Assembly: GCF_002217755.1 (NCBI RefSeq)
Contig: NZ_BCFL01000016.1
Span: 602,319-666,318 of the forward strand
DNA: 64,000 bases
Origin: Streptomyces hyaluromycini
GTDB taxonomy: Bacteria > Actinomycetota > Actinomycetes > Streptomycetales > Streptomycetaceae
Direction: 5' to 3'
A program made the position numbers and the translations under genes. Positions 10,149 to 18,692 of the stretch are shown one piece after another; positions within the stretch are counted from its first letter, which is position 1, and each line of letters opens with the position of its first letter. The notes beneath the pieces are model-generated. The model did no database searches. It was not told the origin of the DNA and saw only the letters and a program-made list of their open reading frames with translations.

Positions 10149-10293
10149 CCCCGGCACCTCCCCGGTCCGTTCCTCCACCAGTCTCAGTCTGACCCTGGAC
10201 TTTTGTCCTAAGCCCATGGGGGCACTCGCGAAAACGGGCTTCCCAGGGAGTAATGTCCCACCTGAGAAGACGATCACGAGGAAGGAATGCTCC

Positions 10294-10689
10294 ATGCTTT
10301 CCCGCCTGTTTGCCCCCAAGGTCAAGGTCAGCGCGCACTGCGACCTGCCCTGCGGTGTGTACGACCCGGCCCAGGCCCGCATCGAGGCGGAGTCGGTGAA
10401 GGCCGTGCAGGAAAAGATGGCCGCCAACGACGACCCGCACTTCCAGGCGCGCGCCACCGTCATCAAGGAACAGCGCGCCGAGCTCGCCAAGCACCACGTC
10501 TCGGTGCTCTGGAGCGACTACTTCAAGCCGCCGCACTTCGAGAAGTACCCCCAGCTGCACGTGCTGGTGAACGACACCCTGAAGGCCCTGTCCGCCGCCA
10601 AGGCGTCCACGGACCCGAAGACCGGCGAGAAGGCCCTGGAGCTCATCGCCGAGATCGACAAGATCTTCTGGGAGACCAAGAAGGCCTGA
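10294..10689 (+). CDS. sodN: Nickel superoxide dismutase precursor
   Basis: 131 residues from ATG 10294 with AGGAAGGA upstream. A 14-residue leader (MLSRLFAPKVKVSA) precedes the mature N-terminus HCDLPCGVY, the nickel hook whose His1, Cys2 and Cys6 bind Ni. The remaining four-helix bundle sequence is nearly identical to the S. coelicolor enzyme as I remember it, including the C-terminus EIDKIFWETKKA. It is a cytoplasmic homohexamer that removes superoxide. In S. coelicolor sodN expression is set by nickel through Nur and an sRNA from the sodF 3' UTR; I did not find a Nur box here. Confidence 0.97.
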   Translation: MLSRLFAPKVKVSAHCDLPCGVYDPAQARIEAESVKAVQEKMAANDDPHFQARATVIKEQRAELAKHHVSVLWSDYFKPPHFEKYPQLHVLVNDTLKALSAAKASTDPKTGEKALELIAEIDKIFWETKKA

Positions 10690-10962
10690 TCATTATTCAT
10701 GCCTTCTGACCTGCGATTACTTCAGTTGCAGCGTCACCCTCCCCGCACCCGGCCCGCAGGCCGCCGAGCACGGCGTCCACGGCGGTCCGGGTGCGGTCTT
10801 TCCCCCGCCCGGCCGCGGCCCGCGGCATCACCCCGCGTACCGCGGTGAAGGTGCGTGCGAGCGGTCCGGGCCGCCAGGGCGGACTCGTGGCCGCCGGCTG
10901 TCGCGCGCGTCCCCCCGGCATCGGCCGATGATGGGAGTACGGCCGAACACGCGGAGCTGATC

Positions 10963-12231
10963 ATGACGGGTTGGCGGGTCAGGGACTACACCCCGGACGA
11001 TCTCGAAGCCCTGATCCGAGTCGACATGGAGAGCAGCACGACCCAGGAGCCGCCGCTCTTCCCGCTCGCGGACGCCGTGACGGCTCTCCAGGCCCGCCAC
11101 CCCGCCGTGGTGGCCACGGCGGACGACGCGCTGATCGGCGCCGCGGTGAGCAGGGTGGAGGGCGAACAGGCATGGATCCTGCGCATCTGCATGGCGCCCG
11201 GCCGGCGGCAGCGCGGGCTGGGCAGTGCCCTGATCACCGCCCTTGAGCAACGGCTCTTCGCCGCCGGCGTCCGGGCGGTGCACGCCGTCCTGCCCGAGGG
11301 CGAGACCGGTGCCGTCGCTCTGCACAACTGCGACTTCGGCGCCCGCCCCGGGCTGGTCTTCTTCGAGAAGCGCGGGCCGGTGACCCCGCAGTCGGCCGAC
11401 ACCCTGTCCTCGCTCGGAGCGGAGCTGCCGCCGGGGGGACTGTGGCAGAAGGTCGCGGGCATGCAACGGGAGAAACAGCTCATCGAGCGGCGCCTGGTCC
11501 TGCCGCTGGCCCATCCCGAACTGGCCGCCCAGCACGGAGTGGAACCGCCCCGGGCGGTGATGCTGTTCGGCCCGCCCGGGACCGGCAAGAGCACGTTCGC
11601 GCACGCGATCGCCAGCCGCCTGGGCTGGCCCTTCCTCGAACTGTTCCCCGCCCGTCTGGCCGCCGAGTACGGTCTGGCGACCGGGCTGAACCGGCGCTTC
11701 GACGAGATCGCCCGGCTCGACCACGTCCTGGTCTTCATCGACGAGGTCGAGGAGATCGCCGGCGAACGCGGCGGCGCGGACGCGACCGCGGTCGGCGTCG
11801 TCAACGAACTGCTCAAGGCGATCGTCCGGTTCCGAGGCCAGGACGGACGGCTGCTCGTCTGCGCCACGAACAACGTGACCACGCTCGACTCCGCGTTCCT
11901 GCGACACGGCCGCTTCGACTACGTGCTGCCGATCGGCCCTCCCGACCACACCGCCAGGACCGCGCTGTGGGAGAGCTACCTGGCCCGAGCGGGCGCGCGA
12001 GCCGACAGCGCGGTACTCGCGTCCGCCAGCGAGGGGTTCACCCCCGCCGACATCGCCCACGCCGCGCGAACCGTCTCCCAGGCCCAGTTCGAGCGCACCT
12101 TCGACACCGGAACCCGGACCGCGCCCACCACGGACGACTACCTGGACACGATCACCGACACCAAGCCCACGGTCAGCGCCGCCATGGCCCAGGAATTCTC
12201 CCAGCAGACCGAGAAGTTCGCCCGCATCTAG
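10963..12231 (+). CDS. GNAT acetyltransferase fused to AAA+ ATPase
   Basis: 422 residues from ATG 10963. Residues about 1-140 are a GNAT domain: WRVRDYTPDDLEALIRVDME, acetyl-CoA loop APGRRQRGLGSALI, and a closing ARPGLVFFEKR strand. Residues about 165-400 are an AAA+ module: Walker A LFGPPGTGKSTFAHAIA, Walker B VLVFIDEVEEIAG, sensor 1 LLVCATNNV, and a classical-clade arginine-finger region RHGRFDYVLPIG. The AAA part resembles the FtsH/CDC48 branch rather than MoxR. No protease domain follows. The flanking genes give no pathway. The fusion suggests ATP-driven remodelling of a protein tied to acetylation, which is inference. Neither half appears degraded. Confidence 0.88.
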   Translation: MTGWRVRDYTPDDLEALIRVDMESSTTQEPPLFPLADAVTALQARHPAVVATADDALIGAAVSRVEGEQAWILRICMAPGRRQRGLGSALITALEQRLFAAGVRAVHAVLPEGETGAVALHNCDFGARPGLVFFEKRGPVTPQSADTLSSLGAELPPGGLWQKVAGMQREKQLIERRLVLPLAHPELAAQHGVEPPRAVMLFGPPGTGKSTFAHAIASRLGWPFLELFPARLAAEYGLATGLNRRFDEIARLDHVLVFIDEVEEIAGERGGADATAVGVVNELLKAIVRFRGQDGRLLVCATNNVTTLDSAFLRHGRFDYVLPIGPPDHTARTALWESYLARAGARADSAVLASASEGFTPADIAHAARTVSQAQFERTFDTGTRTAPTTDDYLDTITDTKPTVSAAMAQEFSQQTEKFARI

Positions 12232-12303
12232 CGTCCGGGCCGACGGGGAGTCGATCTGCGACGGACGTGCGGACCGCCTGCCCCGGTCGGGCCCGAAGCG
12301 ATG

Positions 12304-12519
12304 TCATCCGCGGTCGCGGTCGCTGTCGCCGTCGGGCGGGTCGGCGGTCCCGTCCGCGGTCCGCCGGCGGTGCCTGCGGAGCCGGCGGCCGATCCCCGGC
12401 AGAGCGTCGCTGTAGTGGAAGGCAGCGATGCGTTCGTCGTGCTGGACGTTGAGCAGGTGGATGAGAACGACTCCGACGGCGATCACGACCAGCAACACCG
12501 CCACGGCGACGAGTGTCAT
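12304..12519 (-). CDS. Small single-pass membrane protein
   Basis: 71 residues from ATG 12519, with GGAGGTGAGAGG upstream. Residues 2-26 form one strongly hydrophobic helix (TLVAVAVLLVVIAVGVVLI). A short VQHDERIAAFHYSD segment and a very basic RRLRRHRRR stretch follow, then a Gly/Asp/Pro tail. The layout predicts a membrane anchor with a basic cytoplasmic tail. It follows the DUF5994 gene by seven bases and is probably co-transcribed. Function unknown. Confidence 0.6.
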   Translation of the reverse strand: MTLVAVAVLLVVIAVGVVLIHLLNVQHDERIAAFHYSDALPGIGRRLRRHRRRTADGTADPPDGDSDRDRG

Positions 12520-12526
12520 GGTCCTC

Positions 12527-13057
12527 TCACCTCCGCCGGCGGGCGGGCAGCCGCCCTGTCGAACCCACGGGCCGGGACAGGGACGACGTCGGACGTAGTC
12601 CGCCATCGGTCTCCCACGCTTCTTCCCTGCCCCGGGCATCGATCCTTTCTGCCGCCCCCTCCCGGGTCGGGGCATCGATGTCGGCGCCGGCCATCAGCTG
12701 TGCGGCGGCATCCGCACCGGTCTCCGGCGGAATCACCAGCACGTCCCGGCGGCCGTCGGCGAAGAAAAGGGTGAGTCTGTGCGGATCCTGCTCTTCGGTG
12801 GACCAGCCCACATCCACGGTGCGCCCGGCGACGGACACCCGATGCGGCATGACGGGCCAGTAAGCGGGGTTCAGCGTGACACCTGTGATGCGGCCCCAGA
12901 GGTCGCCCAATGCCGCCGTCAGGAGTGGCAGCTCACGGGTGAGGGCACGGGAGCGAGGCCACCACATGCCGTCCAGCCCGCCCGGCCCGGGCGTCAGGGA
13001 CAGCCGGACCGACGGCGCGGGCCTGCTCGATGTCGTGCGGTCAATGGTCACGGGCAT
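12527..13057 (-). CDS. DUF5994-family protein
   Basis: 176 residues from ATG 13057 (MPVTIDRTTSSRPAPSVRLS); a longer frame exists upstream but lacks similarity to anything I know. Family features I recognise are LDGMWWPRSRALTRELPLL, WGRITGVTLNPAYWP, VDVGWSTEEQDPHRLTLFF and DVLVIPPETGADAAAQLM. The family is widespread in Streptomyces with unknown biochemical role; it has no signal peptide or membrane span. Upstream partner of the small membrane protein at 12304. Confidence 0.75.
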   Translation of the reverse strand: MPVTIDRTTSSRPAPSVRLSLTPGPGGLDGMWWPRSRALTRELPLLTAALGDLWGRITGVTLNPAYWPVMPHRVSVAGRTVDVGWSTEEQDPHRLTLFFADGRRDVLVIPPETGADAAAQLMAGADIDAPTREGAAERIDARGREEAWETDGGLRPTSSLSRPVGSTGRLPARRRR

Positions 13058-13330
13058 GCCGCGAACCGATCCCCGGGCCCATGGGTGCGACCCGGCGTCG
13101 TCGATCACCGGAAACGGCACCCGCAGCGGAGCCGGTGCGCGAAGAACTCCCGGTGCCTTCACACTACTCCGCCCGCTGACCCAAGAAGTCGCGGATGACC
13201 TGGTATTTCTCTGCCTTCGAGACCTGCTCCCGGGTGCCCGAGGCACACCCTGTCAGAGCCGGTCCCTGATTCGCACCTGGCGGCAGCGGGCTGTTACGGC
13301 ACCGGCCGCGACCACTCCACCGACGGCGGT

Positions 13331-13822
13331 CTACGAGGCGGCGGCCAGTTCCTTGAGCGGGGCGCCGGTCAGGCGGCAGATCCGCCACTCGTCGAGGAAC
13401 TCCGCCCCGAGCGACCGGTAGAAGCCGATCGCCGGCTCGTTCCAGGCCAGCACCCACCACTCGAAGCGCTCGAAACCGCTGCTCAGGCAGAGCGCGGCGA
13501 GGGCGGCGAGCAGGGCTCTGCCATGGCCGCCGCCGCGGGCGTGCGGGCGTACGTAGAGGTCCTCCAGGTGCATGCCCCGGGTTCCGGTCCAGGTCGAGAA
13601 GCTCGGGAACCACAGTGCGTAGCCCGCGAGTTCACCCGTGGTGTCGTCCTCGGCGACCAGCGCGTAGGCCGCCGGGTGGGGGCCGAACAGCGCTTCGCGG
13701 AGCTGTGCCTCGGTGGCCCGGGCCTGCTCCACGGCCCGTTCGTACGCGGCGAGTTCACGGATCATGGCGCGGATCTCGGTGACGTCGTTCTCGGTGGCGG
13801 CGCGGATCATGCAAGGGATCAT
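13331..13822 (-). CDS. GNAT N-acetyltransferase, diamine/thialysine acetyltransferase-like
   Basis: 163 residues; ATG 13822, with an in-frame ATG at 13810 as alternative. The domain runs the full length: IRAATENDVTEIRAMI, EDLYVRPHARGGGHGRALL (acetyl-CoA binding), and WWVLAWNEPAIGFYRSLGAE. The wording and length match the spermidine/thialysine acetyltransferase (SSAT) branch. It starts three bases after the remnant of a MATE transporter gene, so the two were once an operon, perhaps for amine detoxification. Confidence 0.85.
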   Translation of the reverse strand: MIPCMIRAATENDVTEIRAMIRELAAYERAVEQARATEAQLREALFGPHPAAYALVAEDDTTGELAGYALWFPSFSTWTGTRGMHLEDLYVRPHARGGGHGRALLAALAALCLSSGFERFEWWVLAWNEPAIGFYRSLGAEFLDEWRICRLTGAPLKELAAAS

Positions 13823-13825
13823 GGG

Positions 13826-14378
13826 TCACCGGGCCGATTCCTGTCCATCCGCTCGCACCCGCTCCCCCGCCGGCACGGCGGCCGCGGCGAGGCGGCCGGC
13901 GTGCCGCCGGAAGGAGATCGTCTTGGTGACGGCCTGGAGCAGGTTGGCCACGCCAGGGCGGTCCACAGCCCGGGCAGTCCGGCCGCGTCGGCGACCGGTA
14001 CGGACACCGCGGCCAGGATCCCGAACCACACCGCCGTCGACACCAGGCTCGGCCCGGCGCGCTTGAGTCCGACGAGCCCGAAGCCCGCGACCGCCTGCAG
14101 GGCATCGGTGACCACCACGGCCAGGACCACCGGCAGCAGCTCCTCGGGGTCGTCCCGGTGCGGCGCGACGAAGGGCATCACCGCGCGCAGCGCACCCGCC
14201 ACCGCGGCCGTGGCCGGCTGAAGACGGCCACCGTGACGGCGAACGCGGCCAGGGAGACGGTGGCATGGCGGCCCAGGAGCGCCGTGTCGACGAGCGAGGC
14301 CGCCGCCGCGGCGAGGGTGGACACGTACAGCGGCAGCGCCGCCCGCGCGATGGTCGTGGACGCGCCGCGAGTGCTCAC
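13826..14378 (-). pseudogene. Decayed MATE-family efflux transporter
   Basis: The intact N-terminus (GTG 14378) reads IARAALPLYVSTLAAAAASL then VDTALLGRHATVSLAAFAVT, a MATE first-helix region. A one-base loss near 14217-14222 shifts the frame into ATAAVAGALRAVMPFVAPHR. Sequence then jumps, at about 14120-14150, straight to a late segment (LAVVVTDALQAVAGFGLVGL). A second one-base loss near 13951 is needed to reach NLLQAVTKTISFRR and the stop. About 185 codons remain of the usual ~450, so the middle is deleted as well. Confidence 0.8.
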
Positions 14379-14538
14379 GCCCGGGTCGCCCGCCCCGTCA
14401 CACGGTTCTCGGCAGGGCCGTTCACGAGCGCAATCTGGATCATGGCGTCCATCATTGGCGAGCCCACCGGCCATGTCGGGGCGATTTTGCGCCAAGTCGA
14501 CGGGCACGCGCGGGAGGTGCGGGGGCGGGACACGAGGA

Positions 14539-14566
14539 AGGGCCGGTCGGATGTCCGACCGGCCCT
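14539..14566. terminator. Terminator hairpin after PPK2
   Basis: AGGGCCGGTCGGA (14539-14551) is perfectly complementary to 14554-14566, a 13-bp inverted repeat with almost no spacer. It begins 17 bases past the PPK2 stop and also separates PPK2 from the MATE remnant. Confidence 0.85.
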
Positions 14567-14582
14567 CCGCCTGGTGACGGGA

Positions 14583-15485
14583 TCAGTGCCCGCCGTGGTC
14601 GTCCTCGCCCGCCTCCAGCAGGCCGGCCGCCGCACCCACGATCCGCGGGTCCGGGCTGCCGACGACCTCCTCGTCCTTGTTGGCGTAGTCGAAGCGGGCC
14701 AGCACGCTGCGCATGGCCTCGACACGGGCCCGCTTCTTGTCGTTGCTCTTCACCACGGTCCAGGGCGCGTACTCCGTGTCCGTCTCGCGGAACATCGCGA
14801 CCTTCGCGGCCGTGTAGGTGTCCCAGAGATCCAGCGAGGCCAGATCCATCGGGCTGAGCTTCCACTGCCGTACCGGGTCGACCTGGCGGATGGTGAAGCG
14901 GGTCCGCTGCTCGCCCTGCGAGACCGAGAACCAGAACTTCACCAGGTCCACCCCGTCGTCCACCAGCATCCGCTCGAACAGCGGGGCCTGCCGCATGAAG
15001 CGCCGGTACTCGTCGTCCGAGCAGAAGCCCATGACCCGCTCGACGCCGGCCCGGTTGTACCAGGAGCGGTCGAACATCACGATCTCACCGGCGGTCGGCA
15101 GGTGTTCGACGTAGCGCTGGAAGTACCACTGACCGCTCTCGCGTTCCGTGGGCTTCTCCAGTGCCACCACGCGCGCGCCACGGGGGTTCAGGTGCTCCGT
15201 GAAGCGCTTGATGGTGCCGCCCTTGCCCGCGGCGTCCCGGCCCTCGAAGACGATGACGATCCGGCGCCCCGTCTCCTTGATCCAGGTCTGCAGCTTCAGC
15301 AGCTCGATCTGCTGGAGCCGCTTGTGCCACTCGTACTCCTTGCGCACCATGCGCGACGCGTACGGGTAGTTCTCCCGCCAGGTGTCGATCGGGGATCCGT
15401 CCGGGCGGATGAGTACGGGGTCGTCCGGGTCGCTGTAGTCGACCTTCAGGTCGGCCAGGTCGGACAGCAGGTCCGGCGTCGTCAT
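14583..15485 (-). CDS. ppk2: Polyphosphate kinase 2
   Basis: 300 residues from ATG 15485, with GAGGAGG six bases upstream. Walker A is VFEGRDAAGKGGTIKRF (about residue 80). The lid module lies around EKPTERESGQWYFQRYV, and Walker B is MFDRSWYNRAGVERVMGF. This is the single-domain PPK2 family, which transfers phosphate between polyphosphate and nucleotides. Length and motifs fit the class I type acting on nucleoside diphosphates, but subclass is not certain. It is downstream of a Pit phosphate transporter and a small membrane protein on the same strand, so import and polyphosphate use are linked genetically. Confidence 0.92.
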   Translation of the reverse strand: MTTPDLLSDLADLKVDYSDPDDPVLIRPDGSPIDTWRENYPYASRMVRKEYEWHKRLQQIELLKLQTWIKETGRRIVIVFEGRDAAGKGGTIKRFTEHLNPRGARVVALEKPTERESGQWYFQRYVEHLPTAGEIVMFDRSWYNRAGVERVMGFCSDDEYRRFMRQAPLFERMLVDDGVDLVKFWFSVSQGEQRTRFTIRQVDPVRQWKLSPMDLASLDLWDTYTAAKVAMFRETDTEYAPWTVVKSNDKKRARVEAMRSVLARFDYANKDEEVVGSPDPRIVGAAAGLLEAGEDDHGGH

Positions 15486-15518
15486 CCAGTCCTCCTCAGC
15501 GGCTTGTGGGTCGGTGGG

Positions 15519-15749
15519 TCAGTGGAACTGCGGCACGATCAGGTAGATGCCGTACGCCACCACCGCCACGCAGGCGAGGAAGCACAGCCCTGCCTGGGCG
15601 GCGCCGACCGCGCTGGTGCCGCCCTGCTCCTTGGCGCCCTCGTGGCGGGCGAGCCCGAGGACGCCCAGGGCGAAGACAACCACCACTGCGAATGTAACTC
15701 CGATGCTCACCGCGGTGACCTCGCCGAGCGCGGTCCAGTCGATGCTCAT
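15519..15749 (-). CDS. Small two-span membrane protein of the phosphate cluster
   Basis: 76 residues: a first span at about 12-32 (VSIGVTFAVVVVFALGVLGL), a short polar loop RHEGAKEQGGTSAVG, and a second span at about 49-70 ending LIVPQFH. The gene lies 14 bp after pit and 33 bp before ppk2, on the same strand, so it is part of the same unit. I cannot name it. Its position suggests an accessory subunit or regulator of the phosphate transporter, which is inference. Confidence 0.75.
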   Translation of the reverse strand: MSIDWTALGEVTAVSIGVTFAVVVVFALGVLGLARHEGAKEQGGTSAVGAAQAGLCFLACVAVVAYGIYLIVPQFH

Positions 15750-15763
15750 GGGTACTCCCTCAC

Positions 15764-16918
15764 TCAGGCGGCGGTGCCGACGTTGGACGGGGGCGTGGTG
15801 CGGACGGCGACCTCGTGGCCGTCGTTCACGTTCTTGGCGTCGATCGGGTTACGACGCGACAGCAGGACGATGCCCGTCGCGAGCGCGGCGCCGACCAGCG
15901 CGACCACGACCGTGCCGAAGTTGCCGCCGTGCTTGACGGCGGCCGCGGAGATGCCGCCGACCAGCCCCGCGGAGGGCAGGGTGATCACCCAGGCGGCCAC
16001 CATACGGCCGGCGACGCCCCAGCGGACCTCCGCGAGCCGCCGGCCGACGCCCGCGCCGAGGATGGAACCGGAGGCGACCTGCGTGGTGGACAGCGCGAAG
16101 CCCATGTGCGCGGAGGTCAGGATGACCGCCGTGGAGGCGGTCTCCGCCGCGAAGCCCTGCGGGGACTGGATCTCGGTCAGCCCCTTGCCCATGGTGCGGA
16201 TGATCCGCCAGCCGCCGATGTAGGTGCCGAGGGCGATGGCGAGACCGGCGGTGAAGATGACCCAGACCGGCGGGCCGGCGTCGCCCGGGAGCGCGCCGAC
16301 CGAGATCAGGGTCAGGGTGATGATGCCCATGGTCTTCTGGGCGTCGTTGGTGCCGTGCGCGAGCGAGACCAGCGAGGCCGAGCCGATCTGCCCGAGCCGG
16401 AAGCCCTTGGTCACGGAGTCCGCACGGCTGCGGGCGGTGAGCTTGTAGGCGCAGTACGTCGCGATCAGCGCGGCGACGCCCGCCACCACCGGCGAGGCGA
16501 ACGCAGGGATGATGATCTTCTCGACAACCTTGTCGAAGTTGATCGCGCCGGAGCCCGCGCCGACCCACACGGCGCCGATCAGGCCGCCGAACAGCGCGTG
16601 CGAGGAGCTGGAGGGCAGCCCTACCAGCCAGGTCACCAGATTCCACAGGATCGCCCCCACGAGGCCCGCGAAGATCATCGCTGGGGTCACCTTGGCGTCG
16701 TTCACAATGCCGCCGGAGATCGTCTTGGCGACCTCCGTCGAGAGGAAGGCTCCGACCAGGTTCAGAACGCCACTGATCAGAACGGCTGTCTTCGGTTTGA
16801 GCGCGCCGGTCGCGATGGACGTGGCCATCGCGTTCGCCGTGTCGTGAAACCCGTTGGTGAAGTCGAACGCAAGTGCAGTGACGATCACGACCGCCACGAG
16901 GAACGTGATGTGGTCCAT
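15764..16918 (-). CDS. pit: Low-affinity inorganic phosphate transporter, Pit family
   Basis: 384 residues from ATG 16918 (MDHITFLVAVVIVTALAFDF); the frame extends upstream into the AraC gene on the other strand but without support. Both Pit repeats are visible: TNGFHDTANAMATSIATGAL near the N-terminus and SLAHGTNDAQKTMGIITL near residue 220. About ten membrane spans. It imports phosphate, usually as a metal-phosphate complex, driven by the proton gradient. I saw no convincing PHO box (GTTCACC repeats) upstream, so PhoP control is not supported by sequence. Confidence 0.92.
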   Translation of the reverse strand: MDHITFLVAVVIVTALAFDFTNGFHDTANAMATSIATGALKPKTAVLISGVLNLVGAFLSTEVAKTISGGIVNDAKVTPAMIFAGLVGAILWNLVTWLVGLPSSSSHALFGGLIGAVWVGAGSGAINFDKVVEKIIIPAFASPVVAGVAALIATYCAYKLTARSRADSVTKGFRLGQIGSASLVSLAHGTNDAQKTMGIITLTLISVGALPGDAGPPVWVIFTAGLAIALGTYIGGWRIIRTMGKGLTEIQSPQGFAAETASTAVILTSAHMGFALSTTQVASGSILGAGVGRRLAEVRWGVAGRMVAAWVITLPSAGLVGGISAAAVKHGGNFGTVVVALVGAALATGIVLLSRRNPIDAKNVNDGHEVAVRTTPPSNVGTAA

Positions 16919-17024
16919 TCCTTTATGCAAACAAGGGCGGATCAATTGCGCGAGAATCAGAGGCAAACGGCCGTCCAAAAACAGACCCCGCTCGTGTGCG
17001 TGATGTGCATGCCATGCTGGGCGA

Positions 17025-17423
17025 ATGACCCTGGAGGATCTGCGGCGGCTGCGCCGGGCGCGCGACCGCATGGACCGCGAGTACGCCGAGCCGCTCGACA
17101 TGGCCGAACTGGCCCGCACCGCGGTCATGTCCCCCGGCCATTTCCAGCGCAGCTTCCGCAAGGCCTTCGGGGAGACGCCGTACAGCTATCTCATGACCCG
17201 GCGGGTCGAGCGGGCCAAGGCGCTGCTGCGCCGCGGCGACCTCACGGTGACGGAGGTGTGCATGGCGGTCGGCTGTACGTCACTGGGGTCCTTCAGCTCG
17301 CGGTTCACCGAGCTGGTCGGGGAGACGCCGAGCGCGTACCGGGCGCGGGACCACGAGGAGAGCACGGTGATCCCGTCCTGCGTGGCCCGTACGTTCACCC
17401 GCCCACGCCGCAGGCCGTACTGA
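17025..17423 (+). CDS. Stand-alone AraC-type HTH regulator
   Basis: 132 residues, essentially only the double helix-turn-helix: LDMAELARTAVMSPGHFQRS (first HTH) and LTVTEVCMAVGCTSLGSFSS with FTELVGETPSAYR (second HTH). There is no effector domain. Its stop is 81 bp from a VOC protein gene in the same direction. AraC-only proteins paired with a downstream glyoxalase-like gene are common in actinomycetes and probably regulate it. Confidence 0.85.
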   Translation: MTLEDLRRLRRARDRMDREYAEPLDMAELARTAVMSPGHFQRSFRKAFGETPYSYLMTRRVERAKALLRRGDLTVTEVCMAVGCTSLGSFSSRFTELVGETPSAYRARDHEESTVIPSCVARTFTRPRRRPY

Positions 17424-17504
17424 CCGCACACAACTGACCGCACGGAACCGACAGCACGGAACCGACCGCACGCGCGGCCGGACGTTTCCTCCTAGCCTGG
17501 CCCC

Positions 17505-17924
17505 ATGGACGTAAAACTCGCGCAGTGTTTCATCGCCGTCGACGACCACGACAAGGCGCTGGCCTTCTACCGTGACGTCCTCGGCCTGGAGGTCCACAAC
17601 GACGTGGAGTTCGAGGGGATGCGCTGGGTGACCGTCGGGTCGCCGCAGCAGCCGGGCGTGGAGATCGTGCTGGAGCCGCCGGGCGCCAACCCGGACGCCT
17701 CCCCCGCCGACCGGCAGGCCATGGCCGAGCTGCTCGCCAAGGGCATGCTGCGCGGGGTGATCTTCTCCACCAGCGACTGCGACGCGCTGTACGAGCGGGT
17801 GCGGGAGCACGGCGGCGACGTGATCCAGGAGCCGACGGACCAGCACTGGGGGGTGCGGGACTGCGCGTTCCGGGACCCGGCGGGCAACCTGCTGCGCTTC
17901 ACGGAACGCCGGGCAGCCGAGTAG
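17505..17924 (+). CDS. VOC-family (glyoxalase/bleomycin-resistance-like) protein
   Basis: 139 residues forming one beta-alpha-beta-beta-beta pair: KLAQCFIAVDDHDKALAFYR at the start and WGVRDCAFRDPAGNLLRFTE at the end. The latter carries the Asp-Pro-Asp/Glu metal region of the fold. A metal-dependent lyase, dioxygenase or binding role is possible; the substrate is not readable. Probably the target of the AraC regulator just upstream. Confidence 0.82.
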   Translation: MDVKLAQCFIAVDDHDKALAFYRDVLGLEVHNDVEFEGMRWVTVGSPQQPGVEIVLEPPGANPDASPADRQAMAELLAKGMLRGVIFSTSDCDALYERVREHGGDVIQEPTDQHWGVRDCAFRDPAGNLLRFTERRAAE

Positions 17925-17942
17925 CACATTTACGATCACCGC

Positions 17943-18692
17943 ATGAGCATCCGCTGGACGTACGTCTTCGCCGACCGCCCCGCCGCGCACCTCGCCTCCG
18001 CCCAGGCGTTCTGGACGGCCGTCACCGGCACCTTCCTCTCCGCACCCCGTGGCGAGGACGACGAGTTCGTGACGCTGCTGCCGGCCTCCGGCGTCGACGC
18101 CTGCGTCAAGCTCCAGGGCGTCTGGTCCGGCCCCGGCGGAGCCCACCTGGACCTCTGCGTCGAGGACGTGCCCGGCCTCGTGAAGCGGGCCCGGGAACTC
18201 GGTGCCGAGACGGTCGCCGAGCACGACGGGTGGGCCGTCCTGCGGTCGCCCGCCGGGCAGTTGTGGTGCGCAGCACCCTGGCACGGGGAGTCGGTACGGC
18301 CGCCGGTCGTGGCGGGCAGCCGGCTGGACCAGGTCAGCCTCGACATCCCGCCGTCCGCCTACGAGGCGGAGACCGCGTTCTGGGCGGAACTGACCGGCTG
18401 GGAGCTGCTGACCGGCGCGCTGCCGGAGTTCCGGGTGCTCAGGCCGCCGGCCGGCCTGCCCGTGCGGATCCTGCTCCAGCGGCTGGACGCCGAACAGCCC
18501 GCCGCCGCCCACCTCGACCTGGCCTGCGCGGACATCCCGGCGACCCGCGCCCGGCACGAGGAGCTCGGCGCCGTGCACGTGGCCGACGGCCGCCACTGGA
18601 CGGTGATGCGCGACCCGGCGGGCGGCGTCTACTGCCTGACCGGCCGCGACCCGGAGACCGGCGGCCTCCCCCGAGCCGCGGTTAGGGGCTAA
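17943..18692 (+). CDS. Two-domain VOC-family protein
   Basis: 249 residues made of two VOC half-modules. The first, residues 1-115, has FWTAVTGTFLSAPRGEDDEF and RSPAGQLWCAAPWH; the second, about 120-240, has RLDQVSLDIPPSAYEAETAF and MRDPAGGVYCLTGRDPE. Such internal duplications can form a complete metal site within one chain. It is the third gene of the AraC-VOC-VOC run. It ends tail to tail with the DUF952 gene, sharing four bases. Confidence 0.82.
   Translation: MSIRWTYVFADRPAAHLASAQAFWTAVTGTFLSAPRGEDDEFVTLLPASGVDACVKLQGVWSGPGGAHLDLCVEDVPGLVKRARELGAETVAEHDGWAVLRSPAGQLWCAAPWHGESVRPPVVAGSRLDQVSLDIPPSAYEAETAFWAELTGWELLTGALPEFRVLRPPAGLPVRILLQRLDAEQPAAAHLDLACADIPATRARHEELGAVHVADGRHWTVMRDPAGGVYCLTGRDPETGGLPRAAVRG

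Noticed and set aside
10149..10217. Longer start (ATG 10217) for sodX
   Set aside because: No ribosome site, whereas ATG 10148 has GGGGAGG; the extra residues are not typical of the family.
16919..17024. PHO box for Pit
   Set aside because: No direct repeats of GTTCACC type in the 106-bp gap between pit and the AraC gene.
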